This document shows, one piece after another, positions 35,170-42,497 of a stretch of 64,000 nt of DNA. The position numbers and the translations under genes are program-made. Below the pieces are notes generated by a model. It worked only from the letters and a program-made list of their open reading frames with translations, was not told the DNA's origin and ran no database searches. Position 1 is the first letter of the stretch; every line of letters begins with the position of its first letter. The DNA is from Phycisphaeraceae bacterium (GTDB lineage: Bacteria > Planctomycetota > Phycisphaerae > Phycisphaerales > UBA1924): assembly GCA_019636615.1 (NCBI GenBank), contig JAHBXF010000002.1, positions 1,800,001-1,864,000 of the forward strand, read 5' to 3'.

Positions 35170-35505
35170 ATGCCTTGCTCTACGCAGCACAACGTAACAC
35201 GGTTGCGCGGTTTGCGGATAGGCTCTCCTCTGCCGGGACGCCCCGACATCGTGATGCCCGCGCGGCCCGGTTTCGCGTTTGTGCATGGGTGTATCTGGCG
35301 TGGGCACTCTTGCCCGCATGGCCGCCGCAAGACTTCGACAAACGCGGAGTATTGGACTGCGAAAGTCGCCCGCAATCGTGATCGCGACCGGCGCACACTC
35401 GCCGCACTGAGATGCGCTGGACGGCGCGTCCTGGTCGTGTGGGAGTGCCAGACGCGGGATCGCGTCAGACCCGCTCAGCGCCTTTCCGGTTTCCTCGCCG
35501 CGTCG
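35170..35505 (+). pseudogene. Remnant of DNA mismatch endonuclease Vsr
   Basis: The frame encodes LPGRPDIVMPARPGFAFVHGCIWRGHSC, then a YWTAKVARNRDRDRRTLAALRCAGRRVLVVWEC core that is clearly Vsr (very short patch repair nicking endonuclease). The N-terminal part that should carry the MSRIRG..T.PE helix and catalytic Glu is absent or scrambled. The metal-site Asp (in GRPD) and the zinc ligands (Cys, His, Cys in HGC..RGHSC, Cys of WEC) remain. The catalytic His corresponding to His69 of the E. coli enzyme is Arg. No cytosine methyltransferase is nearby. The frame runs on past the normal end. A non-functional remnant is most likely. Confidence 0.7.
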
Positions 35506-35710
35506 CGGCCTTACGCCGCCACCTTCACCGTCGTGAATTCCGATCATGTCGCCTCTTCGCCGCGGGGGTGTTCTCCCAACTGGCCATGGAGGCAGCGGTT
35601 CGCCGCCCTCGCAAGCCTTGAACTCGGCGTGGAAACTCGGCTTGGTGGTCATGGTCAGGAACGTGAGCGCGGCAGAGTCGGTCACTTTCGCCGGGTTCCT
35701 AGGATCCTGC

Positions 35711-35977
35711 ATGAGCAGCATCAACCCGGCGAAGTATCGACCTATGACCCCCGCCGAGAAAGTACGAGATGCGGTCGTCGCGGCGCCGGCGATCCTCATC
35801 ATGTGCCACGTGTACTTCAACTGGAAGGATGCGCCGGTCAATGTGTTTGACTGGACGGTCGTTCTTCCCGCCGGGATTCCTATCGCGGTGGCGTTCGTTG
35901 TCGGATGGGGAACCGGAATGTACTGCGGCTGGACGGCCCGCGGGCGCAAGGTCACGACCGACCAGCCTTCCACCTGA
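35711..35977 (+). CDS. Small two-helix membrane protein, unknown
   Basis: An 88-residue protein starting at the ATG at 35711, with AGGA at 35701-35704. It has two hydrophobic segments (VVAAPAILIMCHVYF and VVLPAGIPIAVAFVVGWGTGMYCGW) and a basic C-terminal tail. No family recognised. It follows the vsr remnant and precedes a convergent small membrane protein. An earlier in-frame ATG at 35651 lacks a Shine-Dalgarno sequence. The next 240 bases hold nothing I can identify. Confidence 0.55.
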   Translation: MSSINPAKYRPMTPAEKVRDAVVAAPAILIMCHVYFNWKDAPVNVFDWTVVLPAGIPIAVAFVVGWGTGMYCGWTARGRKVTTDQPST

Positions 35978-36215
35978 TTTCGAGTTCCAGACTCCGAAGC
36001 CGCCACCATCGCGCTGGCCGTGTCGTCGTATGGCCCGGCGGCCCCGCTCGTGCTCACCCAACGCGAGAAGTTGTGGGCCCGCATTCCGCCAATGCCAGAG
36101 TCAAAACTGAGCCTGGTCTCGCCGCGCACGACATCGAAAATACGCCACACCTCGTGACCCGAGCCCAGAGGCTGGTTGAGTCTGGCGTGATGGTGCCGGT
36201 GCGCGGGCGTCCGGG

Positions 36216-36446
36216 TCAAAGGCCCGCGACGGCAAAGAAGACCACGAGCCAGAGGGCAACTCCCACGAACGCACCCGCGGCGGCGCCGAGCATGGCCAGC
36301 GCGTTGCCGCTGTAGAAATATCCGGCCAGGCCGCCGATGATCGCCCCGACGATGGCGCACGCGATGATGCTGACAATGGCGCGGCCGATGCTCTTTGTTG
36401 TGTCAAAGAACAACTCGCTCCAGAAACCGCGGGGTTTGTTTTCCAT
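36216..36446 (-). CDS. Small membrane protein, unknown
   Basis: A 76-residue protein with a strong Shine-Dalgarno sequence (AAGGAGC, minus strand 36459-36453) before the ATG at 36444-36446. It has two glycine-rich transmembrane helices (IVSIIACAIVGAIIGGLAGYF and AMLGAAAGAFVGVALWLVVFFAVAG) in a helical-hairpin layout. The short amphipathic N-terminus is MENKPRGFWSELFFDTTKS. The frame stays open much further upstream, but that stretch opposes smpB and is not coding. Divergent from smpB. Function unknown. Confidence 0.75.
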   Translation of the reverse strand: MENKPRGFWSELFFDTTKSIGRAIVSIIACAIVGAIIGGLAGYFYSGNALAMLGAAAGAFVGVALWLVVFFAVAGL

Positions 36447-36689
36447 GCGTGTGCTCCTTGGGCGCAGGGCATCATTGGCGCGGCGAGAGGGTGTCGCCCG
36501 CGGGCGTGTGCCGCCAAGAAGGTGGTTGTTGGGCTGGGCAAGCGCGGGCGGCGCACGGGCATGATCGAGAGGGGCGGAGAGCGCGGGGAGCGCCACCGGG
36601 CAGCGCGCGGCCGCGCGGGAAGGGTGGTCGCGCTGGCGGGGCGCACCGGGGGCGAGTGGCCCGGGGCTCCCTACCCTTCCCGAGCCCAC

Positions 36690-37166
36690 ATGTCCAAGAA
36701 GTCTGAACGAACACTCCCCACGATTGAGAACCGCAAGGCTCGCTTTGATTACCACATCGACGAGACGCTGGAGTGCGGCATTGCGCTGATGGGCAGCGAG
36801 GTCAAGAGCGTGCGGGCGGGGCAGGTGTCGCTGGGTGAGGGGTATGTGGTGGTGCGGGATGACCCCCCCTCGATCTCGCTCATCAACGTGGACATCGGTG
36901 AGTATCAGCCCGCGGGCTCGCTGGGGCACCGCCGCACGCGGTCGCGCGTGCTGCTGGCCCGCAAGAAGGACATCGTGCGGCTGGCGAAGATCATCAGCAA
37001 GAAGGGCATGACCATCGTGCCCCTCAAACTCTACTTCAAGGGGCCGTGGGCCAAGGTGCTCATCGGCGTGGCGCGGGGTAAAACCCACACCGACAAACGC
37101 CAGACCATCTCGCAGCGCGAGGCGAAGCGCGATATCGACCGCGCGATGTCGAAGCGCCGGCCGTGA
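36690..37166 (+). CDS. smpB: SsrA-binding protein SmpB
   Basis: Partner of tmRNA in rescuing stalled ribosomes. It has 158 residues from the ATG at 36690. Conserved: ENRKARFDYHIDETLECGIALMGSEVKSVRAGQVSLGEGYV, then LLARKKDIVRLAKIISKKGMTIVPLKLYFKGPWAKVLIGVARGK, and a basic C-terminal tail (DKRQTISQREAKRDIDRAM) that inserts into the ribosome. Upstream in-frame ATGs lie in GC-rich non-conserved sequence. The ssrA gene itself was not seen in the window. Confidence 0.97.
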   Translation: MSKKSERTLPTIENRKARFDYHIDETLECGIALMGSEVKSVRAGQVSLGEGYVVVRDDPPSISLINVDIGEYQPAGSLGHRRTRSRVLLARKKDIVRLAKIISKKGMTIVPLKLYFKGPWAKVLIGVARGKTHTDKRQTISQREAKRDIDRAMSKRRP

Positions 37167-37190
37167 TTCCAACCCTGAGTTTTTCCACAC

Positions 37191-37232
37191 GCCCCCCCAC
37201 TCCCCCACGCCCCCCATGCCCCCCATGCCCCC
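37191..37232 (-). repeat. Cytosine-run tract (G-quadruplex motif on the minus strand)
   Basis: Five runs of 5-7 C are separated by short ACG, ACT or ATG spacers. The minus strand therefore has five runs of G suited to form a G-quadruplex. It lies between smpB and the cobalamin riboswitch promoter. Confidence 0.6.
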
Positions 37233-37334
37233 ACGCGCGCCGAGCGGGCAGGAGCGGGGAAAGTTCTTCGCACGTAAACCCCTGTGGTGCATTGCTTTGC
37301 GGCGTTGCGGCGCGGGGGCGGGCCTAAGGAGGCC

Positions 37335-37362
37335 TTGACACGCCCGGGGATCTCACTATGCT
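37335..37362 (+). promoter_or_regulatory. Sigma-70-type promoter of the cobalamin-riboswitch operon
   Basis: TTGACA (37335-37340), a 16-base spacer and TATGCT (37357-37362) make a near-consensus promoter. The predicted start (about 37369) coincides with the first base pairs of the riboswitch. Confidence 0.8.
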
Positions 37363-37370
37363 GGGGATGT

Positions 37371-37616
37371 CTCTTCGGTGCCGAGGGTTTGCCCGAGTGC
37401 GGGCGGATTCGCGGTGAAAAGGGAAGGCGGTGAAAATCCGCCGCGGACGCGCCGCCGTAACGGGCACAGGCGCGGGTTGGTGCTGAGGAACGGCCTTCGG
37501 GCCCTTCTTCGGCGGCCACTGGGAAGATGCCGGTGAAGGGCCGAGTGCCCGCCATCGAGCACGAACCTGGGAAGGCTCAACCCGCGTCGCCCGAAGCCGG
37601 AAGACCTGCCGAGGAG
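37371..37616 (+). promoter_or_regulatory. Cobalamin (B12) riboswitch
   Basis: P1 is CTCTTCGG (37371-37378) paired with CCGAGGAG (37609-37616). Conserved segments occur in order: GGTGCC; AAGGGAA followed by GGTGAAAATCCGCC; GCCGTAAC; GCCACTGGGAAGATGCCGG; and the B12 box AGCCGGAAGACCTGCC just before the closing strand. This is the full-length cobalamin aptamer architecture. The first downstream gene begins 226 bases later. Between them lies GC-rich sequence with several possible hairpins and no clear T-run, so whether control is of transcription or translation cannot be read. Confidence 0.95.
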
Positions 37617-37842
37617 TGTGTTGTCGGTTGGCCCCTCGCGGGCCCGTGCCGGGCGCGGCGGTTGTCGCGCACCGGGCGGGCAAGGGAGCCCGGCATTGCC
37701 GCGCGGCTATCCCCGTCCGCGCGCTCTTTGTCCGGTGACGTGCTCTCTCATCGCGCGGGTGGCCTTGTGTTCACCCCAGGGGCCGGGCCTTCGCGCTTCA
37801 AGACCCGGGCCGCGGAAGAACCGCGGCAAAGAGAGAGACGGC

Positions 37843-38634
37843 ATGTTTCGTTCCTGTGTTTGTGCGTGTGTTCTGGTTTCATGCAGTGTCGGCGCTGCGA
37901 GCGGTGCCGGCGGCCCCTTCGCCACGGGGGTGATGAGTTACGAGCCGGGCGCGAATGTGCCTGGCGTGTATCAGAACCCGGCGGTGGCGACCGGCGCGCC
38001 CGAGCGCTTCACCGGCGAGGGGGTGTTTCCCACGGCGGTCACGCCCTTCAACCCGCCCTTTGGCGCGGATGAGATCGTGGGTGTTGGACAGGGCGGGCAC
38101 CTGACGCTGTCGTTTGACAAGCCGGTGCGCAATGACCCGCTGAACCCCTACGGGATTGATCTGCTGGTGTTCACGAACATCTTCTTCGCGGGCGATGAGA
38201 ACGACGTGGCCGCTGGGCGGTTCGGCTCGCTGGCGGGGGCGGTGATCGAGGTGAGCAACGGGGGAGGATGGGTGCCGGTGCCTGGTGTTGGCGCGCTGCC
38301 GGTCTTTCCGACGCTGGGGTATCTTGATGTCGCGGGGCCGACGGTCTTTGAACCGGGCAACGTGCTGTCAGATTTCACCATGCCTGTTGATCCGGCGTTC
38401 GACCCGATCGGGCGCACGTTTGCCGAGATTGTCGCGGCGTATGGCCGTTCGGGGGGCGGGATGGGGATCGATCTTGCGGGCACGGGCCTGAGCGAGATCA
38501 CGATGATTCGTTTCTCGAACACGGGCGGCACGTACTACATCGACGCGGTGGCGGCGGTGACGCCGGTGCCCGCGCCGGGCGGCGCGGTGCTGCTGGGCCT
38601 CGTGGGGTTGAGCGCGCTGCGTCGGCGGCGTTGA
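37843..38634 (+). CDS. Exported PEP-CTERM-type surface protein under cobalamin riboswitch control
   Basis: A 263-residue protein from the ATG at 37843. A signal peptide (MFRSCVCACVLVSCSVGAASG) precedes a beta-rich domain: VMSYEPGANVPGVYQNPAVATGAPERFTGEG..., then DEIVGVGQGGHLTLSFDKPV, YGIDLLVFTNIFF and FSNTGGTYYIDAVAAVTPV. The C-terminus is a PEP-CTERM-like sorting tail (VPAPGG, hydrophobic LLGLVGLSAL, RRRR), so the protein is probably processed and surface-anchored. The body resembles domains annotated only as 'cell surface protein' in other phyla. Being the first gene after a cobalamin riboswitch suggests a B12-related surface role; that is inference. Confidence 0.85.
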   Translation: MFRSCVCACVLVSCSVGAASGAGGPFATGVMSYEPGANVPGVYQNPAVATGAPERFTGEGVFPTAVTPFNPPFGADEIVGVGQGGHLTLSFDKPVRNDPLNPYGIDLLVFTNIFFAGDENDVAAGRFGSLAGAVIEVSNGGGWVPVPGVGALPVFPTLGYLDVAGPTVFEPGNVLSDFTMPVDPAFDPIGRTFAEIVAAYGRSGGGMGIDLAGTGLSEITMIRFSNTGGTYYIDAVAAVTPVPAPGGAVLLGLVGLSALRRRR

Positions 38635-38679
38635 GCGTTGGCTTTGACTGACCCGCTGTGAGGAGCGGGGATCATGGGT

Positions 38680-38712
38680 GGGGGTTCGTGGGGGGTTCGT
38701 GGGGGTTCGTGG
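38680..38712 (+). repeat. Short tandem repeat GGGGGTTCGTG x3
   Basis: Three near-perfect copies of an 10-11-base unit end directly at the Shine-Dalgarno sequence (GGAG at 38711-38714) of the beta-propeller gene. Variation in copy number could alter that leader. Confidence 0.75.
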
Positions 38713-38719
38713 AGAAGGC

Positions 38720-40375
38720 ATGGACGGGAACGCACAGTACAAATCCACACGACGTCGCGCGGCGTGCGCGCGGGTGGCGCTCGCCGCGTGCGCGGCGGGG
38801 GTGTGCTGTGCTTCCCTTCCATGCCGGGGACAGTTGGTGGTATTTCCGGCGACGGGCGAGCGCGCGTGGACACACGCGGCGGCGGACGTGCAGCGCAGCG
38901 GGAGCGCGGCGTGGATGCTGCCCTCTTCGCTCGCGGTGCGCTGGGTGAGCGGTTTTGATGGCTCCGGCAACAACATCACCTTTGTTCCTCAGCAGACCCC
39001 CGCGGTGAGCACGGCGGATGTGTGGGGCGCGGGGCTGGTCTTTGCGGCGGGGAGGGTGAGCCCGCCCGGCGAGCCGGCGAACCAGCACTTTCTCTTCGCG
39101 GTTGACCGCGACGACGGTGGTGTGCGCTGGCGTGCGCCGGTGGGTGCGCCCGCGCTTGATTCGAACTCGTCGCCGGTGATTGATTCGCGGCGCGGGCTGG
39201 TGCTCTTTGCATCGGGCAACACACTGCGCGCGTGGCGACTGATGACGGGCGAGCCCGCGTGGGAGCGCACGCTGCAGCGCCCCGTGGTGAACGCCTCGTC
39301 GCTCATCACGACTGATCGCGGCGGCCGAGACCGGGTGTTCATCACCGACTATGACGGCTTCGGCAGCGCGGGGCGGCTGTACTGCCTGAATGCGGACGCT
39401 TTTGATGCGCTGGTGAATCCGTACCAGCCGGGCGAGATTGTGTGGAGCGCGGTGATCGGCGGGGCTTCGGGCAATACCCCGGCGTATCTGCCCCGCGACG
39501 CGGGCGGGATGGATCGTGTGTATGTCGCGTCGGCAGGGCGTTTTTCGCTGGGTGTGCCGGGCTCGGTGCGTGCGTACGCGATCGATGGCGCCGGGGTGCC
39601 CGTGTGGGAACGCGTGAACCCGCAGCCGCACGGGTTTTATGGCGGGGTGGCGGTGGCACCACGCGAGACGGGCGACCCGGGCAGGCCCGCGGCGGTGTAC
39701 GCGGCGTCGTACGCCTTTTATGGCGGTGAGGATTCGGCGAACTTGGTGAAGATGGATGCCCGCGACGGCGCGGTGATGTGGACCGTGGCGAGCAACCGCA
39801 CGCAGAGTATTCCCGTGGCGCTGGACGCGGGGCGGGTGGTGCTGGCGGGGGGCATCAACGGGTTTGGAACATCGCCGGGCCTTGAACTCTTTGAAGATCA
39901 CGGCACGCACGCGTCGCTCGTGTGGCGGTTGACGGGCGTTGAGGCGCCCGGCGGCTGGACAAGCCAGCCGCTGCGCACGCGTGATGGAGGGCGCGATGTG
40001 CTTGTGGTGGGCGCTGCGCCGGGCGTGTCTGGCGGCGTTTCGACGCGCCTGTTCTTGGTGGATCTCACGCTCCACCCCGAGGAAGAGGGCTTCGTGCGCC
40101 TGTTGAGCGAAGGCGCGGGCTCGCCCGCGGCGCTGGTCGGCGGCGCGTTGTATTCGATCGGGCCCGGCGGGCTGAGGGCGATGGGGCTGCTGCGCACTGA
40201 GTGCGACGTGAGCGGCGACGGCGCGGTGACGCTCGATGACCTGCACGCGTGGGAGCAGGGCGTGGGCGAGAGGGACATCAACTCGGACGGCAGCGCGGAC
40301 AGCGAAGACCGCGCGGCGATGATTCGTGTGCTTCGTGCCGGTGAGCGGGCCCTGTTGACGGAGGGCCGCCGATGA
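38720..40375 (+). CDS. Exported PQQ-like beta-propeller protein with dockerin-like C-terminus
   Basis: 551 residues from the ATG at 38720 (GGAG five bases upstream). A twin-basic N-terminus and hydrophobic stretch (VALAACAAGVCCASLP) act as signal sequence. The body is built of repeated blades with AxDxxxGxxxW patterns: LFAVDRDDGGVRWRAPVG, LRAWRLMTGEPAWERTL, YAIDGAGVPVWERV and VKMDARDGAVMWTVASN, a PQQ-type propeller. The end carries two Ca2+-loop repeats, CDVSGDGAVTLDDL and RDINSDGSADSEDRA, matching a type I dockerin. The riboswitch upstream and a surface protein beside it suggest ligand binding outside the cell. The Bacteroidetes B12 binder BtuG is also a propeller, a functional analogy only. 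Confidence 0.85.
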   Translation: MDGNAQYKSTRRRAACARVALAACAAGVCCASLPCRGQLVVFPATGERAWTHAAADVQRSGSAAWMLPSSLAVRWVSGFDGSGNNITFVPQQTPAVSTADVWGAGLVFAAGRVSPPGEPANQHFLFAVDRDDGGVRWRAPVGAPALDSNSSPVIDSRRGLVLFASGNTLRAWRLMTGEPAWERTLQRPVVNASSLITTDRGGRDRVFITDYDGFGSAGRLYCLNADAFDALVNPYQPGEIVWSAVIGGASGNTPAYLPRDAGGMDRVYVASAGRFSLGVPGSVRAYAIDGAGVPVWERVNPQPHGFYGGVAVAPRETGDPGRPAAVYAASYAFYGGEDSANLVKMDARDGAVMWTVASNRTQSIPVALDAGRVVLAGGINGFGTSPGLELFEDHGTHASLVWRLTGVEAPGGWTSQPLRTRDGGRDVLVVGAAPGVSGGVSTRLFLVDLTLHPEEEGFVRLLSEGAGSPAALVGGALYSIGPGGLRAMGLLRTECDVSGDGAVTLDDLHAWEQGVGERDINSDGSADSEDRAAMIRVLRAGERALLTEGRR

Positions 40376-41223
40376 AGCCCGCACGCGGGGAGAGTGCGCC
40401 TGCCGTGGTGACGCGCGGCGGTTTTTCGCTTGTTGAGTTGCTCGTGGTCATCGCCACGATCGCGCTGCTCTCGGGGCTGCTGCTGCCGACGCTGGCCGGG
40501 GCGCGCAGCGCGGCACGCACCACGAGGTGCCTCTCGAACCAGCGGCATCTGATCACCGCGTGGACGATGTACGCCAATGACTCGCGCGACCGCGTGATGC
40601 CCCTGGCGTATGTCGATCAACGGCTGACGGGCACGGCCGAAGCGGTGTACTGGTGGGGCACGCACGGGACGGGCGCGGGGGGCGTGGATCACAGCCGCGG
40701 GTTTGTGGCGCCGTATCTGGATGGCTCGCTGGGGGCGGCGTCGGTGTACGAGTGCCCGGCGCAGCCGTGGGGCACGTACGCGGCGCAGGGCCCGAGCCGC
40801 CAGCCGACGAGCACGTATGGGTATAACGGGTATTACCTTTCGCCGCCGACCACGCCGGGCTGGTCGGCGAGCATCGGCTTTCGTCCGTGGAGAAGGCTCG
40901 GCGAGATTCCATCGCCCGAGCGGCTCTTTGTGTTCGCCGACACGCTGATGGCGGGCGACCCGCCGATGAACAACGCGCTGCTTGATCCGCCGATGCTGTA
41001 TTCGGGCGGGGCGTGGGCGGAGAACGCCTCCCCCACGACGGCCTTCAGGCATGAGCGGCCGCGCGGCGGCGGGGCCGGCGTGGTGTGCGCGGCGCGTGCG
41101 GACGGCAGCGTGCGAACCGCGCCGAGCGAGGCTCGCTGGCTGGTGGATGGGGTGCTGGGGATCGGGTCGGCGGGGACGGATATCGAGGCGCACTATGTGC
41201 CCGATGCCCGGTCGTGGCGCTGA
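40372..41223 (+). CDS. Prepilin-type N-terminal methylation-domain protein
   Basis: A 283-residue pseudopilin-like protein whose ATG overlaps the beta-propeller stop (ATGA). The type IV prepilin motif GFSLVELLVVIATIALLSGLLLPTL has the cleavage glycine and the Glu at +5. SAARTTRCLSNQRHLITAWTMYANDS follows the transmembrane helix, as in planctomycete pseudopilin-like (DUF1559/T2SS G-like) proteins. The C-terminal part contains a typical AFRHERPRGGGAGVVCAARADGSV segment. Such proteins are numerous in planctomycetes and their roles are mostly unknown. Its co-transcription with two exported proteins under a B12 riboswitch implies a shared cell-surface assembly. Confidence 0.88.
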   Translation: MKPARGESAPAVVTRGGFSLVELLVVIATIALLSGLLLPTLAGARSAARTTRCLSNQRHLITAWTMYANDSRDRVMPLAYVDQRLTGTAEAVYWWGTHGTGAGGVDHSRGFVAPYLDGSLGAASVYECPAQPWGTYAAQGPSRQPTSTYGYNGYYLSPPTTPGWSASIGFRPWRRLGEIPSPERLFVFADTLMAGDPPMNNALLDPPMLYSGGAWAENASPTTAFRHERPRGGGAGVVCAARADGSVRTAPSEARWLVDGVLGIGSAGTDIEAHYVPDARSWR

Positions 41224-41241
41224 TGCGGGGCGCGTGGGAGA

Positions 41242-41766
41242 TTACCAGCCGTCGTTGTCGTCGGTATCGCTGAAGATGGCGCGGGCGGCGCGGCGGGTGT
41301 CTTCGCGCAGGGCCTGGATTTCTTTCCAGACGGGTTCGTCGGTGTCGCTGCGCAGCGCGGCGGAGATCGACGAGGTTTGCGGCTCGCTCGCCGCGGGGGT
41401 GGCGTGCGCGATGCGGGCTTTGGTGCTGTCACGCAGCAGTGAGCCGGCGTGCTGGAGGGAGGACCAGAATGAACGGCCAAGTGGGGTGCCCGCGACCATG
41501 AGGAGCACCGCGGCGGCGGCGGCCCAGCCCAGCGGCCACGTGGGGAGGGAGCGGGCGCGCATAGCGGCGTCGCGGCGCGCGGCGATGGCGTTCATCACTC
41601 GGTCGCGGACGAAGTTGGGCGGCTGTTGCCAGGGCGCGCTGCGCTGGTCGGAAAGTTCGGCGTCGATCACGGCCTGGTCGTTGAGATCGGCGGGGACGCC
41701 CGCGTGGGTGCGGTCGCGCTCGTCGAGCAGGCGGGAAGCGCGCAGAGCCCTGAAGAGGTTGATCAC
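41242..41766 (-). CDS. Probable anti-sigma factor (single transmembrane helix)
   Basis: A 174-residue protein starting at an ATG that overlaps the sigma-factor stop (ATGA, minus strand). It has an N-terminal cytoplasmic part (residues 1-75, with Q..PNFVRDRVMNAI) and one transmembrane helix (LGWAAAAAVLLMVAGTPLG, about 79-97). The outer C-terminal tail has charged coiled-coil sequence. No zinc-binding His-x3-Cys-x2-Cys motif is present, so it is not a ZAS-type anti-sigma. The call rests on topology and on coupling to the sigma gene. Confidence 0.65.
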   Translation of the reverse strand: MINLFRALRASRLLDERDRTHAGVPADLNDQAVIDAELSDQRSAPWQQPPNFVRDRVMNAIAARRDAAMRARSLPTWPLGWAAAAAVLLMVAGTPLGRSFWSSLQHAGSLLRDSTKARIAHATPAASEPQTSSISAALRSDTDEPVWKEIQALREDTRRAARAIFSDTDDNDGW

Positions 41767-42497
41767 TGTTCACCCCCCGTGTGCGAAGCGGCGGCGCGGC
41801 GGGCGCTGCGCGGTGTGTCGTTGTCTGCCAAGAGTTCGGGGTCGGGCTGATTCACGACGATGCCGGCCTTGCGTGCCGACTCGGCGAGCGTGCGGCGGGC
41901 GCGGAAGAGACAGACACGCACGCCGACCTGGCTCTTGCCCATGACCATGGCGATCTCGCTGACGGACATGTCTTCGGCGTATCGAAGCCAGAGGGCGGTG
42001 TGCTGCTCACGCTTGAGGATGCGCGCGGCCAAGGCCCAGAGCAGGCCGCCGGTGCGCAGGTTTGATTCGTGGTCTGCACTGTCGTGGCGTGCGCTGTGCG
42101 ACACCTCGACCGACTCGATGGAGACGGCGGCCCTGCGGCGTCGCAGGTGGCTCACGGCCAGACGCGAGGCGATGGTGAAGAGCCACGTGGAGAAACGCCA
42201 GGTGGGGTCGTAACTGCGGATTCGCTCCCACGCACGGACGAAGGATTCCTGCGTGAGGTCTTCGGCGTCGATCCTGCGGCCGACACGGCGGAGCAGGAAG
42301 TTGAAGAGGCGTGCTTCGTAGCGCTCGACGAGAACGCCGTAGGCCGCGAGGTTGTCGCGCTGCGCGAGCACGGCCAACTCTTCGGCGGTGCGCTCGGAGA
42401 GGGGCGTTGCACAAGGCGCTGCGGGGTTGGATCGTTTGACAGGGGACATGGAACGGCGGCCGGAAGAAGTATCGGCCTGTGAGGTATTGTTCGTCAC
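41763..42497 (-). CDS. ECF-type RNA polymerase sigma factor
   Basis: 244 residues from a GTG (42495-42497) whose bases overlap the upstream stop (GTGA), so translation is coupled; an ATG at 42447-42449 is an alternative. Region 2 reads YGVLVERYEARLFNFLLRRV, then AEDLTQESFVRAWERIRSYDPTWRFSTWLFTIASRLAVSHLRRRR. Region 4 is LKREQHTALWLRYAEDMSVSEIAMVMGKSQVGVRVCLFRARRTLAE. The operon order is exported protein, sigma, anti-sigma. A 12-base repeat before the operon is a candidate control element. Confidence 0.93.
   Translation of the reverse strand: MTNNTSQADTSSGRRSMSPVKRSNPAAPCATPLSERTAEELAVLAQRDNLAAYGVLVERYEARLFNFLLRRVGRRIDAEDLTQESFVRAWERIRSYDPTWRFSTWLFTIASRLAVSHLRRRRAAVSIESVEVSHSARHDSADHESNLRTGGLLWALAARILKREQHTALWLRYAEDMSVSEIAMVMGKSQVGVRVCLFRARRTLAESARKAGIVVNQPDPELLADNDTPRSARRAAASHTGGEQ

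Noticed and set aside
35104-36360. A 418-codon minus-strand frame across the vsr remnant
   Set aside because: No homology-like sequence, start signal or domain. The plus strand has the recognisable Vsr core and a small membrane protein.
36447-37292. Upstream extension of the small minus-strand membrane protein
   Set aside because: It runs antisense through smpB and lacks a start signal; the AAGGAGC before 36446 marks the true start.
38672-41193. Long minus-strand frames opposite the beta-propeller and pseudopilin-like genes
   Set aside because: Arg/His/Pro-rich shadows of GC-rich coding sequence, without homology-like segments.
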